In this document: in pieces, positions 1-9,374 of the stretch | Numbering within the stretch: the stretch's first letter is position 1 | How the letters are laid out: every line of letters starts with the position of its first letter | Origin: Lysinibacillus odysseyi | GTDB lineage: Bacteria; Bacillota; Bacilli; Bacillales_A; Planococcaceae | Length of the DNA: 64,000 nt | Direction: 5' to 3' | NCBI GenBank assembly: GCA_014595895.1 | Contig: JABUKB010000004.1 | Location: 1-64,000 of the forward strand | Notes under the pieces: generated by a model | What the model saw: the letters and a program-made list of their open reading frames with translations, nothing else | What the model was told of the DNA's origin: nothing | Database searches by the model: none | Program-made: the position numbers and the translations under genes

Positions 1-108
1 TGATGGCAAAGAGGTCACACCCGTTCCCATACCGAACACGGAAGTTAAGCTCTTTAGCGCCGATGGTAGTTGGGGGCTTCCCCCTGTGAGAGTAGGACGT
101 CGCTTCGC
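1..108 (+). rRNA. rrf: 5S ribosomal RNA, 5' end cut by the window
   Basis: The stretch carries the typical Bacillus 5S core: GAGGTCACACCCGTTCCCAT, then CCGAACACGGAAGTTAAGC and CCCCTGTGAGAGTAGGACG. About eight 5' bases are missing at the window edge. The 3' end is placed by comparison with the B. subtilis 5S ending. It is the last gene of an rRNA operon read on the + strand, and the terminator follows directly. Confidence 0.97.
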
Positions 109-117
109 AACAGTAAA

Positions 118-152
118 AGATCCAAAGCATAACGCTTTGGATCTTTTTTTGT
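118..152 (+). terminator. rRNA operon terminator
   Basis: GATCCAAAGC and GCTTTGGATC form a perfect ten-base stem around a short loop and are followed by a run of seven T. It lies about ten bases after the 5S 3' end, so it closes the rRNA operon. Positions 153-300 hold nothing I can recognise. Confidence 0.93.
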
Positions 153-300
153 TCTTAAGATAAAGAATGGTAAAGGTTATTTGAAGTATCAAACTCTAAA
201 TAACAAGCTAAATAGTATTTCATTTATCAAGAGTTTAAATATTATTTAGCAGTAAAAAAACATGTGTTTATATCCACACGTTTTTATCTACATATTAACC

Positions 301-1290
301 TTATTCAAATATTTCTTGTTTGTTTTCCAATATTCTAGCTACTTTCATTTTGACACGGGGCACGCTATCTTTTTGGTAATAATGATTTACTATTTGCTCT
401 ACTTCATTTTTGTCTGTACCCAGTATCTTCGGAGAAAATTGCTCCACATATATGTCACCATAACCTTTCACACAGTTCTCCATGGTGTCCAGTGCAATTA
501 AACTTAAAGGTCTTCCTTTGTTTAGCCAAGACTTCATTCTCTCCCAAGTTGGAAAACATACGGCTGCCAACCTGCCCCAATGATCGTTAAAAGTTGTGCA
601 AGTTGACTCCATCCAATCCAGTATGTGGCTTGAACGGAAGCGGTATAGGCAGGTAAACGCAGCTATTGGCAACTCTTTTTCACTTATCCATTTCAATTCC
701 TTAAATATAGTATTCAATCCCTCTTCAGCTGGCAAACTACTAGCTGTTGCCCAAGAAAGGGGGTAAAGAAATTTTCCATTGTAATCTGCCCAAAGTTCCC
801 TTACCCATTCTGAAGCACAAGTGCCTAACACATCAGCTGCAATTTCCAGCATCCGCGATTTTACTTCATCATTTTCAGTTCCATAAAATCTAGATTTTAC
901 AGCATTCAAGATTCTTTGATGATCATGTTTTTTAAGAGCATTTATTACATCATCCTCAAGAAACCATCTCGTTATCGAAAAATCTAATAAAGACTCCAAA
1001 TTATGTTGAACGTCTCTCAAGGTCGGAGCTTTATCCTTTTTAGTTACAACCGTATCTTTTTCTGGTTGACAAGCTTCTCCGTTTTCTTCATAAAAATCAT
1101 CGTGCAATAAAAATTTATGGGGAGAATGGACAACCGCTAAGTTGTACCATTCAATAGGACGCAATGAATAGTTTAATAGTCTTTCATGACATGAGTTGCA
1201 TAATTTATAAGGCTGATTAGGTTCATCAGACGTTTCTATAACATTCACTTCGTTTCTTTGACAGGCTTCACACAAATCAGTTAACACCAT
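301..1290 (-). CDS. unrecognised protein with N-terminal paired CxxC motifs
   Basis: The protein is 329 residues long and I do not recognise its family. The start is the ATG at 1290 (MVLTDLCEAC), because GGGAG stands seven bases upstream; an upstream in-frame start at 1332 lacks such a site. Near the N-terminus two cysteine pairs, CEAC and CNSC, about 35 residues apart, look like a zinc ribbon or treble-clef knuckle. The rest is helix-rich with regularly spaced Trp and Leu, compatible with an alpha-helical repeat fold, but that is inference. It stands alone, divergent from the two-component operon. No signal peptide or membrane segment is evident, so it is probably cytoplasmic. Confidence 0.75.
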   Translation of the reverse strand: MVLTDLCEACQRNEVNVIETSDEPNQPYKLCNSCHERLLNYSLRPIEWYNLAVVHSPHKFLLHDDFYEENGEACQPEKDTVVTKKDKAPTLRDVQHNLESLLDFSITRWFLEDDVINALKKHDHQRILNAVKSRFYGTENDEVKSRMLEIAADVLGTCASEWVRELWADYNGKFLYPLSWATASSLPAEEGLNTIFKELKWISEKELPIAAFTCLYRFRSSHILDWMESTCTTFNDHWGRLAAVCFPTWERMKSWLNKGRPLSLIALDTMENCVKGYGDIYVEQFSPKILGTDKNEVEQIVNHYYQKDSVPRVKMKVARILENKQEIFE

Positions 1291-1384
1291 TAAAATCACT
1301 CCCTTTTCATTGCATCTATTATAACTTTTCAATCAAATACCCTGAAAGACAACTTTCTTACAATAGTTTGAAAATTAGATGGTA

Positions 1385-1414
1385 TTTCTCAAATGAAATA
1401 GATTTCATGAGAAA
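1385..1414. promoter_or_regulatory. imperfect palindrome upstream of the two-component operon
   Basis: TTTCTCAAATGAAAT is followed after a few bases by ATTTCATGAGAAA, an interrupted inverted repeat about 70 bases before the response-regulator start and about 95 bases from the divergent gene. It could be an operator for the adjacent OmpR-type regulator or simply a hairpin. The position supports regulation, but the sequence alone does not decide it. Confidence 0.35.
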
Positions 1415-1482
1415 ATAAAGAAAGTATAAAGTTACAAAATTTCAAATGAATTACTTGTATAGTGAGTGTAGGAGGAATGATC

Positions 1483-2181
1483 ATGCTGCAGCAAATATTG
1501 TTAGTAGAAGATGACAGTGAGATTGCCCGCATTATTAAGGATACATTGACACAAGAAGGTTATCACGTGGTTTGGGCAACAACAGGTTTGGAAGGGTTAG
1601 ATGATTTTCAGCATGGTTCCTTTGATTTAGTGCTAGTAGATTGGATGATGCCCGAGATGGATGGTCTAACAATGACCGAGCATATTCGTCTGAAAAGTGA
1701 TGTACCTATCATTATGATCAGCGCACGCGATGCGGAAGCTGATAAAGTACAGGGGCTTCAGGGAGCAGATGATTATTTAGCAAAGCCGTTTTCATTGGAA
1801 GAGTTGAAAGCCCGTGTGACTTCTCATTTACGCAGATGGCAACGGTACAATAAAACACAGCCTGTAGCAGAGATGGATTGTTATGTGCATGGTCTCAAGA
1901 TTGATTGGATAAAGGATATAGCATTTTTAGATGATACAGAACTAGCTCTTACTCAAAAGGAATGGGCATTGTTGAAAGTACTGGCACAAAACGCAGGACA
2001 AATTTTGACGAAGGAACAGCTTTATATGCATGTTTGGCAGCAACCTGATTTTGTGGATACCAATACCGTGACGGTGCATATAAAATCACTTCGTGAAAAA
2101 TTACGTGACCCTGTAAAGAGTCCGTATTATATCCAAACGGTGTGGGGCAAAGGCTACCGCTTTATTGGAGAGCTTTTATGA
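1483..2181 (+). CDS. OmpR/PhoB-family response regulator
   Basis: The 232-residue protein has a receiver domain (about 1-118) with the acidic pair D10/D11, phospho-acceptor D53 in LVDWMMPEMDG, S80 and K101 (AKPF), and a C-terminal winged-helix DNA-binding domain ending in VHIKSLREKLRD and VWGKGYRF. The start is the ATG at 1483, seven bases after AGGAGG; the upstream in-frame GTG and ATG overlap that ribosome site. It overlaps the sensor kinase by four bases (ATGA), so the two are translationally coupled. It is the output half of a two-component system acting in the cytoplasm. The stimulus is unknown. Confidence 0.95.
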   Translation: MLQQILLVEDDSEIARIIKDTLTQEGYHVVWATTGLEGLDDFQHGSFDLVLVDWMMPEMDGLTMTEHIRLKSDVPIIMISARDAEADKVQGLQGADDYLAKPFSLEELKARVTSHLRRWQRYNKTQPVAEMDCYVHGLKIDWIKDIAFLDDTELALTQKEWALLKVLAQNAGQILTKEQLYMHVWQQPDFVDTNTVTVHIKSLREKLRDPVKSPYYIQTVWGKGYRFIGELL

Positions 2182-3620
2182 AAATCAGAACATGGCTTCT
2201 CCTTACGTATTTGCTTGTTATGCTGCTACCCTTAATCGGTGTATATGGGCTTTATTTATCTATTAATGATTATTATCAGGATAAGCAGGTAGCGGAGTAT
2301 TTTGAAAAGCGTAATATGCTCAACCCGATAAAAAAAGTAGTAAGTCAATCTAAATTGTATGAAAGAAATGCTGACTTTTCGGAAGTGGCATCCTTCGATT
2401 CCAATGAAGTGCAAGTTAGATTGTTTACAAGTAATGGGCAGGTTTTATATGCATCTAACCCAATAACGGGTTTTGAAAACAGAAAACTTCTCTATCGAGG
2501 CTTGTATGAGTTTAAACAAAATTATCGCTCCTTTACGTATAAGGAACCCGTGTATGTAAAGGGAGAGATGGTTGGCATTTATGAAGTAACTTTGCTGCGT
2601 AAGGAATGGGTCGAACAGGTTAATACCCAAATGTATATTGTCGGGGCTGGGATTATCCTGTTACTCATTATTATATATGGAGCAATCGTCTACTTTTTAA
2701 ATCGAAGGTTGAATCGTCCTGCCAAAGAATTGATGCTACAAATGAAAGCTTTTGCTAAAGGAAAAAATGTACCTTCTACATTGCACGAAAAGAAAGATGA
2801 GCTTGGAGAATTGGCCTGGAGTTTTCAGGTAATGCAGCAAGAGATAGAGCATGGGCGTAAACAAATCCAGCGAGAACAGCAACAGAAGGAATTTATGATT
2901 GCGAGCTTGTCTCACGATTTAAAAACACCGCTTACATCGATTCAAGCCTATGCAGAAGGGCTGAAAAATAATCATCTGTCACAAGGAGAGCAGCAAGATT
3001 ATTTAAATGTGATTATTCATAAATCCGATTTTATGAAGCAAATGCTTGATGATTTGACGATGTATACACTCCTGCAGTCTCCTTCTTATGAGCTTCATAC
3101 GGTAGAAGTAGATGGCAATGAGTTTTTTGACATGCTCTTGGCGGATTATGAACAGGTTTGTAATGAAAAGGGATTTTCAGCTCAGACATTTGTTCAAGTG
3201 GAGGGGCTCTATCAGGTGAATCCTAAACAAATGATGCGGGTTGTAGATAATTTACTCGCTAATGCTTGGCAATATACAGAGCAAGGCGGCGAAATTATCA
3301 TGAGTGCAATAGAAGAGCCAACTGTTCTGCGACCTTGTCCAAATTGGATAAAGTATTATTTAACAAAAACAAATGGAGTGTATCTAATCGTACAAAATAG
3401 TGGAGAAGGTATTTCAGCCTCGCAAACTCATCAATTATTTGAACCTATGTATCAATTAGATCAGGCACGTAGTCAAAAAGGGCAACGCGGGGCGGGGCTT
3501 GGTCTGAGCATTGTGAAGCAAATTATAGAAAAACATGGTGGGGAAGTGCAGGTTGTCTCTCAAGAAAAAAGTGGAACGGCCATTATATGCTGGCTGCCGA
3601 AAAAGGAGAATAAAAAATGA
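2178..3620 (+). CDS. membrane sensor histidine kinase
   Basis: The protein has 480 residues, starting at the ATG at 2178 that overlaps the regulator stop. It has a transmembrane segment at about residues 5-27, an extracellular domain to about 150, a second membrane segment (about 152-174), a HAMP linker, the phospho-acceptor H246 in SLSHDLKTPLTS, an N box (VDNLLANAWQYT) and a G box (GAGLGLSIVKQI). The architecture is that of a classical HPK partner of OmpR regulators. The next gene, a lipoprotein, overlaps its stop by four bases, which suggests that the lipoprotein senses with it or is a target. The ligand cannot be read from the sequence. Confidence 0.94.
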   Translation: MKIRTWLLLTYLLVMLLPLIGVYGLYLSINDYYQDKQVAEYFEKRNMLNPIKKVVSQSKLYERNADFSEVASFDSNEVQVRLFTSNGQVLYASNPITGFENRKLLYRGLYEFKQNYRSFTYKEPVYVKGEMVGIYEVTLLRKEWVEQVNTQMYIVGAGIILLLIIIYGAIVYFLNRRLNRPAKELMLQMKAFAKGKNVPSTLHEKKDELGELAWSFQVMQQEIEHGRKQIQREQQQKEFMIASLSHDLKTPLTSIQAYAEGLKNNHLSQGEQQDYLNVIIHKSDFMKQMLDDLTMYTLLQSPSYELHTVEVDGNEFFDMLLADYEQVCNEKGFSAQTFVQVEGLYQVNPKQMMRVVDNLLANAWQYTEQGGEIIMSAIEEPTVLRPCPNWIKYYLTKTNGVYLIVQNSGEGISASQTHQLFEPMYQLDQARSQKGQRGAGLGLSIVKQIIEKHGGEVQVVSQEKSGTAIICWLPKKENKK

Positions 3621-4675
3621 AAAAATTATTATATGCAAGTGCATTAACAGGAGCATTATTACTTGGGGCTTGTAATGATACAACAAACAATTTATCACCG
3701 CAGGAAATTATTGATCAAGCTGTACAGGAAACACCGGCAATATCTACCTATCATGGACAATATGTGATGGATATAGGGGATGATCAACCAATGACGGTGA
3801 ATGAATGGGTCAAGGATGGCAAGCGTCGCTTAGAAATGCAGGGTGGTGACGGTGAGCATATGATCATTGTAAACGATGGCGAAATGATGCGAATGCTAGA
3901 TGTGAAGAGTAATACGGTACAGGAATATAGCCTGAATGCGGAAGACAAAGAGCTTATCGCAGGGCAGTCACCAAAACAGCAAGCTATGATTATGTTAAAT
4001 ATGGTAGAAGATACACATGAAATTACCGTGGCAGGTGAGGAACAAGTTGCAGGACGTGATACGTATCATATTGTAGCAAAGGCTACGGAAGAAGGGCTAA
4101 TTGGCGATGTAGAAATTTGGGTGGATAAGGAAAATTGGATGATCTTAAAATCCATTTCAATGAATGGAGATACGGAGCTTGTCACAGAGTATACAACATT
4201 CGATCCATCACCTAAAGTCGATGAGACGAGGTTTATCCTGGATATTCCTGAAGGTGCAGTTATAGAAGAAATCGATACGGATGCTGCATTCGAGCAGGTG
4301 GAGATCGATGTAGTAAAAGAAAAGCTAGGCACATTTTTAGTATTTGCAGAAAATGATTTAACACTAGAAGGCATCCAAGATTATGGTTCTGCCGATCGAG
4401 TAGAATATGCTTTTAATTATAGTAAGGATGGCGAAAATTGGCTTACTCTTTCGATGTTCCCATCAGCGAATGCCACTGAGACAGAAGAAGAGATTTCGTT
4501 AGGAGAAGAGAAGGTGACAGTGCGTAATATAGAAGGCGAACAGCTCGAAATGGGCGATTTCCGTTATATCCAATGGACTGAAGGCGATGTAACATACAAT
4601 GTCATCATTGAGCATCCAGATGTTACATTCGAGGAAGCATATGCCTTAATTGAAAAAATGGAGACCGTGAAATAA
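3617..4675 (+). CDS. LolA-like lipoprotein with DUF4367-type C-terminus
   Basis: A 352-residue lipoprotein: signal peptide MKKLLYASALTGALLLGAC with lipobox cysteine C19, so it should be anchored outside the membrane. Residues about 30-210 have the alternating beta-strand pattern of the LolA/LolB-like fold found in firmicute lipoproteins (for example IWVDKENWMILKS). The last 110 residues resemble DUF4367, including the aromatic run before EAYALIEKME. The start overlaps the kinase stop (ATGA), so it is the third gene of the operon. In Gram-positives such proteins have no outer membrane to serve; a role as sensor co-factor or substrate carrier is inference. Confidence 0.8.
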   Translation: MKKLLYASALTGALLLGACNDTTNNLSPQEIIDQAVQETPAISTYHGQYVMDIGDDQPMTVNEWVKDGKRRLEMQGGDGEHMIIVNDGEMMRMLDVKSNTVQEYSLNAEDKELIAGQSPKQQAMIMLNMVEDTHEITVAGEEQVAGRDTYHIVAKATEEGLIGDVEIWVDKENWMILKSISMNGDTELVTEYTTFDPSPKVDETRFILDIPEGAVIEEIDTDAAFEQVEIDVVKEKLGTFLVFAENDLTLEGIQDYGSADRVEYAFNYSKDGENWLTLSMFPSANATETEEEISLGEEKVTVRNIEGEQLEMGDFRYIQWTEGDVTYNVIIEHPDVTFEEAYALIEKMETVK

Positions 4676-4738
4676 CAAGGGAAGGGCTAGAACCGAGCCC
4701 CAGAAAAGCGTCCCGCGAAACAGGCATCTACTAAAAAC

Positions 4739-4781
4739 AAAAATCATCCTTAGGCGAACGTCTCAGGATGATTTTTGCTTT
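4739..4781 (+). terminator. Rho-independent terminator of the two-component operon
   Basis: AAAAATCATCCT pairs with AGGATGATTTTT across a 14-base loop, followed by GCTTTTG. The A-rich left arm also gives a T-run on the other strand, so it may work both ways. Confidence 0.85.
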
Positions 4782-4910
4782 TGTCCCAACCCTGCCTTTT
4801 TACATGGAAAGAGAATAATCGTTCACAATTTGTTCAAGAATACAATGCAACGGAAAAATGGAACATGCTATAGTAAGGAAAAGTTTTAGTAAGAGAAAGG
4901 ATGACTAACA

Positions 4911-5099
4911 TTGTCCAAAAAACAGGTATGGTATGAAGTAGAAGAAAATGAAACAATCGAGCAGTGTCTTGAAAGAATGAAGAAAGATGGCTATATGCCG
5001 GTGGGACGGAGAGAAGAACCTATTTTTGAAGAAGTAAATGGGGAACCCGTACACTTACGTCAAAAAATACAATTTAAAGGTATGTACCTTTCGGAATAA
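4911..5099 (+). CDS. yebG: NETI motif-containing small protein (YebG-like)
   Basis: This 62-residue protein contains the signature NETI at residues 13-16 (VEENETIEQCL) and the ending GMYLSE. It corresponds in place and size to B. subtilis YebG, which likewise lies directly upstream of purE. The start is TTG at 4911 (MSKKQVWYEV), preceded by AGAAAGGA; the nearby ATG at 4901 is in another frame. Its biochemical function is unknown. Because it is transcribed toward purE with the PurR sites between, it is a neighbour and not a clear operon member. Confidence 0.85.
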   Translation: MSKKQVWYEVEENETIEQCLERMKKDGYMPVGRREEPIFEEVNGEPVHLRQKIQFKGMYLSE

Positions 5100-5118
5100 G
5101 TTAAAAAACACTAAAAAA

Positions 5119-5154
5119 CCGAACAATAATGTTTGGTAAAAATTAATTGTTCGC
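5119..5154. promoter_or_regulatory. PurR operator: two inverted PurBoxes
   Basis: CCGAACAATAAT (5119-5130) and the inverted copy ATTGTTCGC (5146-5154) match the Bacillus PurBox core CGAACAAT in opposite orientations about 18 bases apart. They lie just upstream of the purE promoter. This is the standard arrangement by which PurR represses purine genes at low PRPP, so the operon has transcription-initiation control in addition to the riboswitch. Confidence 0.85.
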
Positions 5155-5163
5155 ATTTTAACG

Positions 5164-5192
5164 TTGATTTTCTATTGATCCCTTGTTAAAAT
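5164..5192 (+). promoter_or_regulatory. purE operon promoter (sigma-A)
   Basis: TTGATT (-35, 5164-5169) and TAAAAT (-10, 5187-5192) are separated by 17 bases and lie directly downstream of the PurBox pair and upstream of the aptamer. Transcription would begin near 5199, leaving a leader of about 270 bases. Confidence 0.7.
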
Positions 5193-5207
5193 GTGAACAG
5201 GAAAAAC

Positions 5208-5288
5208 ATTTACCCCCCTCATATATGCTAGAGGATATGGCTCTAGTGTCTCTACCCGGTACCGTAAATTCCGGACTATGCAGGGAAA
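5208..5288 (+). promoter_or_regulatory. purine (guanine-class) riboswitch aptamer
   Basis: Conserved purine-aptamer blocks appear in order: TCATATA, GGATATGGC, GTCTCTACCCGGTACCGTAA and GGACTATG. P1 can form between CCCTCATA and TATGCAGGG. The base in GACTATG that reads the ligand is C, as in the xpt guanine riboswitch; adenine aptamers have GATTATG. It should therefore bind guanine or hypoxanthine and switch off the pur operon through the terminator that follows. Confidence 0.95.
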
Positions 5289-5359
5289 GCAACTTTAGGA
5301 ATGATTGAAGAAAAGGGTGTGACTCTATATGCTTTTATCTGCATATATTTTCAAACTTA

Positions 5360-5419
5360 GTCCTCAAGTAGATTGCTTTCTCGCATTGCGTAGAAAGTAG
5401 TTTATTTGAGGATTTTTTT
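5360..5419 (+). terminator. riboswitch-controlled terminator before purE
   Basis: TCCTCAAGTAG and CTTTC pair with GAAAG and TTTATTTGAGGA, forming a long stem followed by seven T, about 50 bases before purE. As the expression platform of the purine aptamer, it would stop transcription when guanine is bound. Confidence 0.88.
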
Positions 5420-5468
5420 ATTAGTTAGATCAATGATTGAGCAGATGTCTAAAAGGAGAGTTAAATAC

Positions 5469-5957
5469 ATGAATCCGAAAATTGGTGTTATTATGGGCAG
5501 TTCTAGTGACTGGGAAACAATGAAACATGCGTGTGACATTTTGGACGAATTGAAAGTGCCATATGAAAAGCAAGTTGTCTCAGCACACCGCACACCCGAC
5601 TTAATGTTTGAATATGCGGAACAAGCACGTGAGCGCGGTATCCAAGTCATTATTGCAGGAGCAGGCGGGGCTGCACATTTACCAGGGATGGTAGCCGCGA
5701 AAACAACATTGCCAGTCATTGGTGTACCTGTACAATCCCGTGCATTAAATGGCTTAGATTCATTATTATCCATCGTACAAATGCCAGGTGGTGTACCTGT
5801 TGCTACGGTAGCAATTGGCAAAGCGGGCGCTACCAACGCAGGACTGCTTGCTGCACAAATCTTAGGAACTACTGACCTCTCATTAGCTGCTAGATTAGAT
5901 GCACGTCGTGAAGCTACAAAGCATGCCGTACTAGAAAGCACGGGTGACTTAGTGTGA
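5469..5957 (+). CDS. purE: N5-carboxyaminoimidazole ribonucleotide mutase PurE
   Basis: The 162-residue enzyme converts N5-CAIR to CAIR in purine synthesis. It shows the substrate motif GSSSDWETM near the N-terminus and SAHRTPD. The start is the ATG at 5469 ([10 protein letters not shown]) with AAAGGAGAG upstream; the longer in-frame extension back to 5406 runs into the riboswitch terminator. It is the first gene of the pur operon and overlaps purK by four bases (GTGA). Class I PurE acting together with PurK. Confidence 0.97.
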   Translation: MNPKIGVIMGSSSDWETMKHACDILDELKVPYEKQVVSAHRTPDLMFEYAEQARERGIQVIIAGAGGAAHLPGMVAAKTTLPVIGVPVQSRALNGLDSLLSIVQMPGGVPVATVAIGKAGATNAGLLAAQILGTTDLSLAARLDARREATKHAVLESTGDLV

Positions 5958-7078
5958 CGAAAGTGATTTATCCAGGTCAAACAATCGGTATTATCGGTGG
6001 CGGCCAGCTTGGACGGATGATGGCGGTTGCAGCCAAAGAAGCTGGATTTAAAATTGCGGTACTGGAACCGTCAATGGATTCGCCTTGCGGACAGGTAGCC
6101 GATATCCGTATCGTGGCGCAGTATGACGATGAAACAGCCTTAGAAGAGCTAGCAGAAGTAAGTGATGTCATTACGTATGAATTTGAAAACATCGATTATG
6201 AAGGATTAAAAAGATTAACAGAAATGGCTTATGTCCCGCAAGGAGCGGAGCTGGTGCGCATTACGCAAAACCGCGTAACAGAGAAAGCAGCCATAGTAGA
6301 AGCAGGCTGTCCTGTAGCCCCTTATATTGTAGCGGAAACCTATGAAGAGCTTGTCGCTCAGGTAGAGGCTATTGGGTTCCCATGCATCGTAAAAACAGCG
6401 CGCGGCGGTTATGACGGAAAAGGTCAACAATTACTGAAAAGCAAAGAGGACGTGCCACTAGCAAAAGAGCTATTTGAGCATTCTGTATGCATCGCGGAAG
6501 GGTTTGTACCGTTTGTAAAAGAAGTATCCGTCATTGTACAGCGGAATGGGCATGGGGAAACATGTTGTTTGCCAGTAGGCGAGAACATTCATGTCCACCA
6601 TATTTTACACGAAACAATTGTCCCGGCCCGTATTGATGAGGCAACTGCTTTACAGGCAGAGCGTGAAGCCGCAAAAATCGCCGATCATTTACAGCTTGTG
6701 GGGACATTAGCAGTGGAAATGTTTGTACTAGAAGACGGCAGTATTATTATCAATGAATTAGCACCGCGACCACACAATTCTGGTCATTATTCTATAGAAG
6801 CTTGCAATGTATCGCAATTCGCACAGCATATTCGCGCTGTCTGTGGCTGGCCGCTACGCAAGCCTAAACTATGGGCACCTTCCATCATGGTGAATGTGCT
6901 TGGGCAGCATGTCGTGCCACTCACAAATTCTATTTCGAAATATCCTGATTGGTCTGTACATCTGTATGGAAAAGCAGAAGCAAAAGTAAACCGCAAAATG
7001 GGTCATGTCACGATTATGACTGATGATCTAGAAGCAACACTTACACAAATCAAGGATTCTGGTATCTGGCCAGAGTAG
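5954..7078 (+). CDS. purK: N5-carboxyaminoimidazole ribonucleotide synthase PurK
   Basis: An ATP-grasp enzyme of 374 residues that carboxylates AIR to N5-CAIR with bicarbonate and ATP. The N-terminal nucleotide loop is [12 protein letters not shown], the ATP-grasp region includes [13 protein letters not shown], and the catalytic/metal region is [14 protein letters not shown]. It starts with GTG at 5954 inside the purE stop, so translation is coupled. Length is usual for the family. Confidence 0.97.
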   Translation: MTKVIYPGQTIGIIGGGQLGRMMAVAAKEAGFKIAVLEPSMDSPCGQVADIRIVAQYDDETALEELAEVSDVITYEFENIDYEGLKRLTEMAYVPQGAELVRITQNRVTEKAAIVEAGCPVAPYIVAETYEELVAQVEAIGFPCIVKTARGGYDGKGQQLLKSKEDVPLAKELFEHSVCIAEGFVPFVKEVSVIVQRNGHGETCCLPVGENIHVHHILHETIVPARIDEATALQAEREAAKIADHLQLVGTLAVEMFVLEDGSIIINELAPRPHNSGHYSIEACNVSQFAQHIRAVCGWPLRKPKLWAPSIMVNVLGQHVVPLTNSISKYPDWSVHLYGKAEAKVNRKMGHVTIMTDDLEATLTQIKDSGIWPE

Positions 7079-7092
7079 AAGGAGAATACTAG

Positions 7093-8394
7093 ATGATCGA
7101 ACGCTATACAAGACCTGAAATGGGTGCCATTTGGACAGAAGAAAACAAATATCAGGCATGGCTGGAAGTTGAGCTTTTAGCATGCGAGGCTTGGGCGGAA
7201 ATTGGTGAGATTCCGAAAGAAGATGTCAAAAAATTACGCCAAAACGCAACATTCAATATTGAACGAATTTACGAAATTGAGCAGGAAACGCGCCATGATG
7301 TGGTGGCTTTTACTCGTGCAGTTTCTGAAACACCAGCACTAGGTGAGGAACGTAAATGGGTACATTATGGTTTGACGTCAACGGATGTAGTAGACACGGC
7401 ACTCTCTTATTTAATCAAGCAAGCCAATGATATTTTACGGACGGATTTACATAATTTTATTGAAATCATTCGTGAAAAAGCGATGGCACATAAGTATACA
7501 GTGATGATGGGGCGTACGCATGGTGTACATGCGGAGCCAACCACATTTGGTTTAAAACTGGCGCTTTGGTATCAAGAAATGAAGCGTAACCTAGAGCGTT
7601 TTGAAGCAGCCGCAAAAACGATTGAGACAGGCAAAATGAGTGGAGCAGTTGGTACGTATGCCAATATCGATCCACGTGTAGAAGCGTACGTATGCGAAAA
7701 CTTAGGTCTAGCCGCAGCACCCATTTCTACGCAAACACTCCAGCGTGACCGACATGCCCAGTACATGTCTACGCTTGCATTGATCGCTACGTCGATTGAA
7801 AAGTTTGCGACAGAAATTCGAGGTCTTCAAAAATCGGAGACTCGGGAGGTAGAGGAAGCGTTTGGTAAAGGTCAAAAAGGTTCTTCAGCTATGCCACATA
7901 AACGTAACCCAATTGGTTCCGAAAACATGACGGGGATGGCTCGTCTCATGCGAGGTTACATGATGACGGCATTTGAAAATGTAGCGCTATGGCATGAACG
8001 CGATATTTCGCACTCATCTGCAGAGCGTGTCATTATTCCGGATGCAACGATTACATTGAATTATATGTTAAACCGTTTCGGTACAATTGTGAAAAATTTA
8101 ACGGTGTTCCCGGAAAATATGAAACGCAATATGGACCGTACGTTTGGCTTAATTTATTCTCAACGCATTTTATTAGCTCTAATTGATAAAGGTTTAGTAC
8201 GTGAAGAAGCGTATGATACAGTTCAGCCCCTTACAGCACGTGCTTGGGATGAGCAAATACAGTTCCGCCCATTAGTAGAAGCAGATGAAAAGATTACTTC
8301 TTACTTATCAAAAGAAGAGCTAGATGAATGCTTTGACTACAACTATCACATTCAAAACGTCGATTTGATTTTTGAACGGTGTGAATTGAACTAA
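7093..8394 (+). CDS. purB: adenylosuccinate lyase PurB
   Basis: 433 residues. It removes fumarate from SAICAR and from adenylosuccinate, serving both the IMP and AMP branches. The fumarase/aspartase superfamily signature [11 protein letters not shown] is present, along with the catalytic histidine region [14 protein letters not shown]. It starts 14 bases after purK with AAGGAGAA. A homotetrameric cytosolic enzyme is expected from the family. Confidence 0.98.
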   Translation: MIERYTRPEMGAIWTEENKYQAWLEVELLACEAWAEIGEIPKEDVKKLRQNATFNIERIYEIEQETRHDVVAFTRAVSETPALGEERKWVHYGLTSTDVVDTALSYLIKQANDILRTDLHNFIEIIREKAMAHKYTVMMGRTHGVHAEPTTFGLKLALWYQEMKRNLERFEAAAKTIETGKMSGAVGTYANIDPRVEAYVCENLGLAAAPISTQTLQRDRHAQYMSTLALIATSIEKFATEIRGLQKSETREVEEAFGKGQKGSSAMPHKRNPIGSENMTGMARLMRGYMMTAFENVALWHERDISHSSAERVIIPDATITLNYMLNRFGTIVKNLTVFPENMKRNMDRTFGLIYSQRILLALIDKGLVREEAYDTVQPLTARAWDEQIQFRPLVEADEKITSYLSKEELDECFDYNYHIQNVDLIFERCELN

Positions 8395-8411
8395 TGGAGG
8401 AGGAACACATC

Positions 8412-9122
8412 ATGAACAAAGGTCAGCTTTTGTATGAAGGGAAAGCAAAACGGTTATACGCAACAGAGGATTCTAATATTCTACTAGTTGAATATAAGGA
8501 CAGCGCTACAGCATTCAATGGCGAAAAAAAGGAAGAAATCGCCGGCAAGGGCGTATTGAATAACCGTATTACGACATTGATATTTAAAAAATTACATGCT
8601 AACGGAATCGCGTCGCATTTTGTGAAACGCATTTCAGATACCGAGCAACTCGTGAAAAAAGTAGACATTATTCCCATTGAGGTAGTCGTGCGCAATATTG
8701 CGGCTGGTTCTCTATCAAAACGTTTGGGATTTGAGGAAGGGACGCTATTACCGCGTCCAATCGTTGAGTACTATTACAAAAATGATGACTTAGGAGACCC
8801 GCATATTTCCACAGAGCACATTGATGTGTTAGGAATTGCGACACCCGAAGAAGTACGAGCTTTAAAAGAGGGAGCTCTTCATGTGAATGAAGTGCTGCTT
8901 CCCCTCTTTGATGATGTTGGTGTGCAGCTGATTGATTTTAAATTGGAATTTGGACGCGATGCGGCTGGTCATGTGTTGCTAGCCGATGAAATTTCCCCTG
9001 ATACATGCCGTTTCTGGGATGCAAAAACGAAACAAAAGCTGGATAAAGATGTGTTCCGACGCGAACTAGGTAATTTAATAGATGTATATAACATTATTTT
9101 GACACGACTTGGAGGAAAATAG
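8412..9122 (+). CDS. purC: SAICAR synthetase PurC
   Basis: This 236-residue enzyme joins CAIR and aspartate using ATP. It has the motifs YEGKAKRLY at the N-terminus and [12 protein letters not shown] near the C-terminus. The ATG at 8412 ([10 protein letters not shown]) follows GGAGGAGG with suitable spacing; the in-frame ATG at 8394 lies upstream of that ribosome site. Separated from purB by 17 bases, in the usual Bacillus order. Confidence 0.97.
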   Translation: MNKGQLLYEGKAKRLYATEDSNILLVEYKDSATAFNGEKKEEIAGKGVLNNRITTLIFKKLHANGIASHFVKRISDTEQLVKKVDIIPIEVVVRNIAAGSLSKRLGFEEGTLLPRPIVEYYYKNDDLGDPHISTEHIDVLGIATPEEVRALKEGALHVNEVLLPLFDDVGVQLIDFKLEFGRDAAGHVLLADEISPDTCRFWDAKTKQKLDKDVFRRELGNLIDVYNIILTRLGGK

Positions 9123-9125
9123 ACA

Positions 9126-9371
9126 ATGAAAAAAGTAAAAATTTATGTAACGTTAAAAGAAAGCATTTTAGATCCACAAGGTTCGGCTGTACAAGGCTCA
9201 TTAGGTAAAATTGGCTACGAGGAAGTAACAGATGTTCGTATCGGTAAATATTTAGAAGTAACAATTGGAGACACAGACCGTGATATTGACACAATTGTAA
9301 AAGAAATGTGCGAAAAAGTATTAACAAACACAGTGATTGAAAAATATCGCTACGAAATCGAGGAGGCATAA
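9126..9371 (+). CDS. purS: FGAM synthase subunit PurS
   Basis: An 81-residue subunit of the three-part formylglycinamide ribonucleotide amidotransferase (PurS-PurQ-PurL). The family pattern KVYVTLKESILDPQG is nearly kept (KIYVTLKESILDPQG), followed by the RIGKYLEV stretch. It bridges PurQ and PurL for ammonia transfer in the complex. Three bases separate it from purC. Confidence 0.96.
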   Translation: MKKVKIYVTLKESILDPQGSAVQGSLGKIGYEEVTDVRIGKYLEVTIGDTDRDIDTIVKEMCEKVLTNTVIEKYRYEIEEA

Positions 9372-9374
9372 TCA

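Noticed and set aside
5402-5980. 192-residue minus-strand frame opposite purE
   Set aside because: It is the shadow of purE, whose function and ribosome site are certain.
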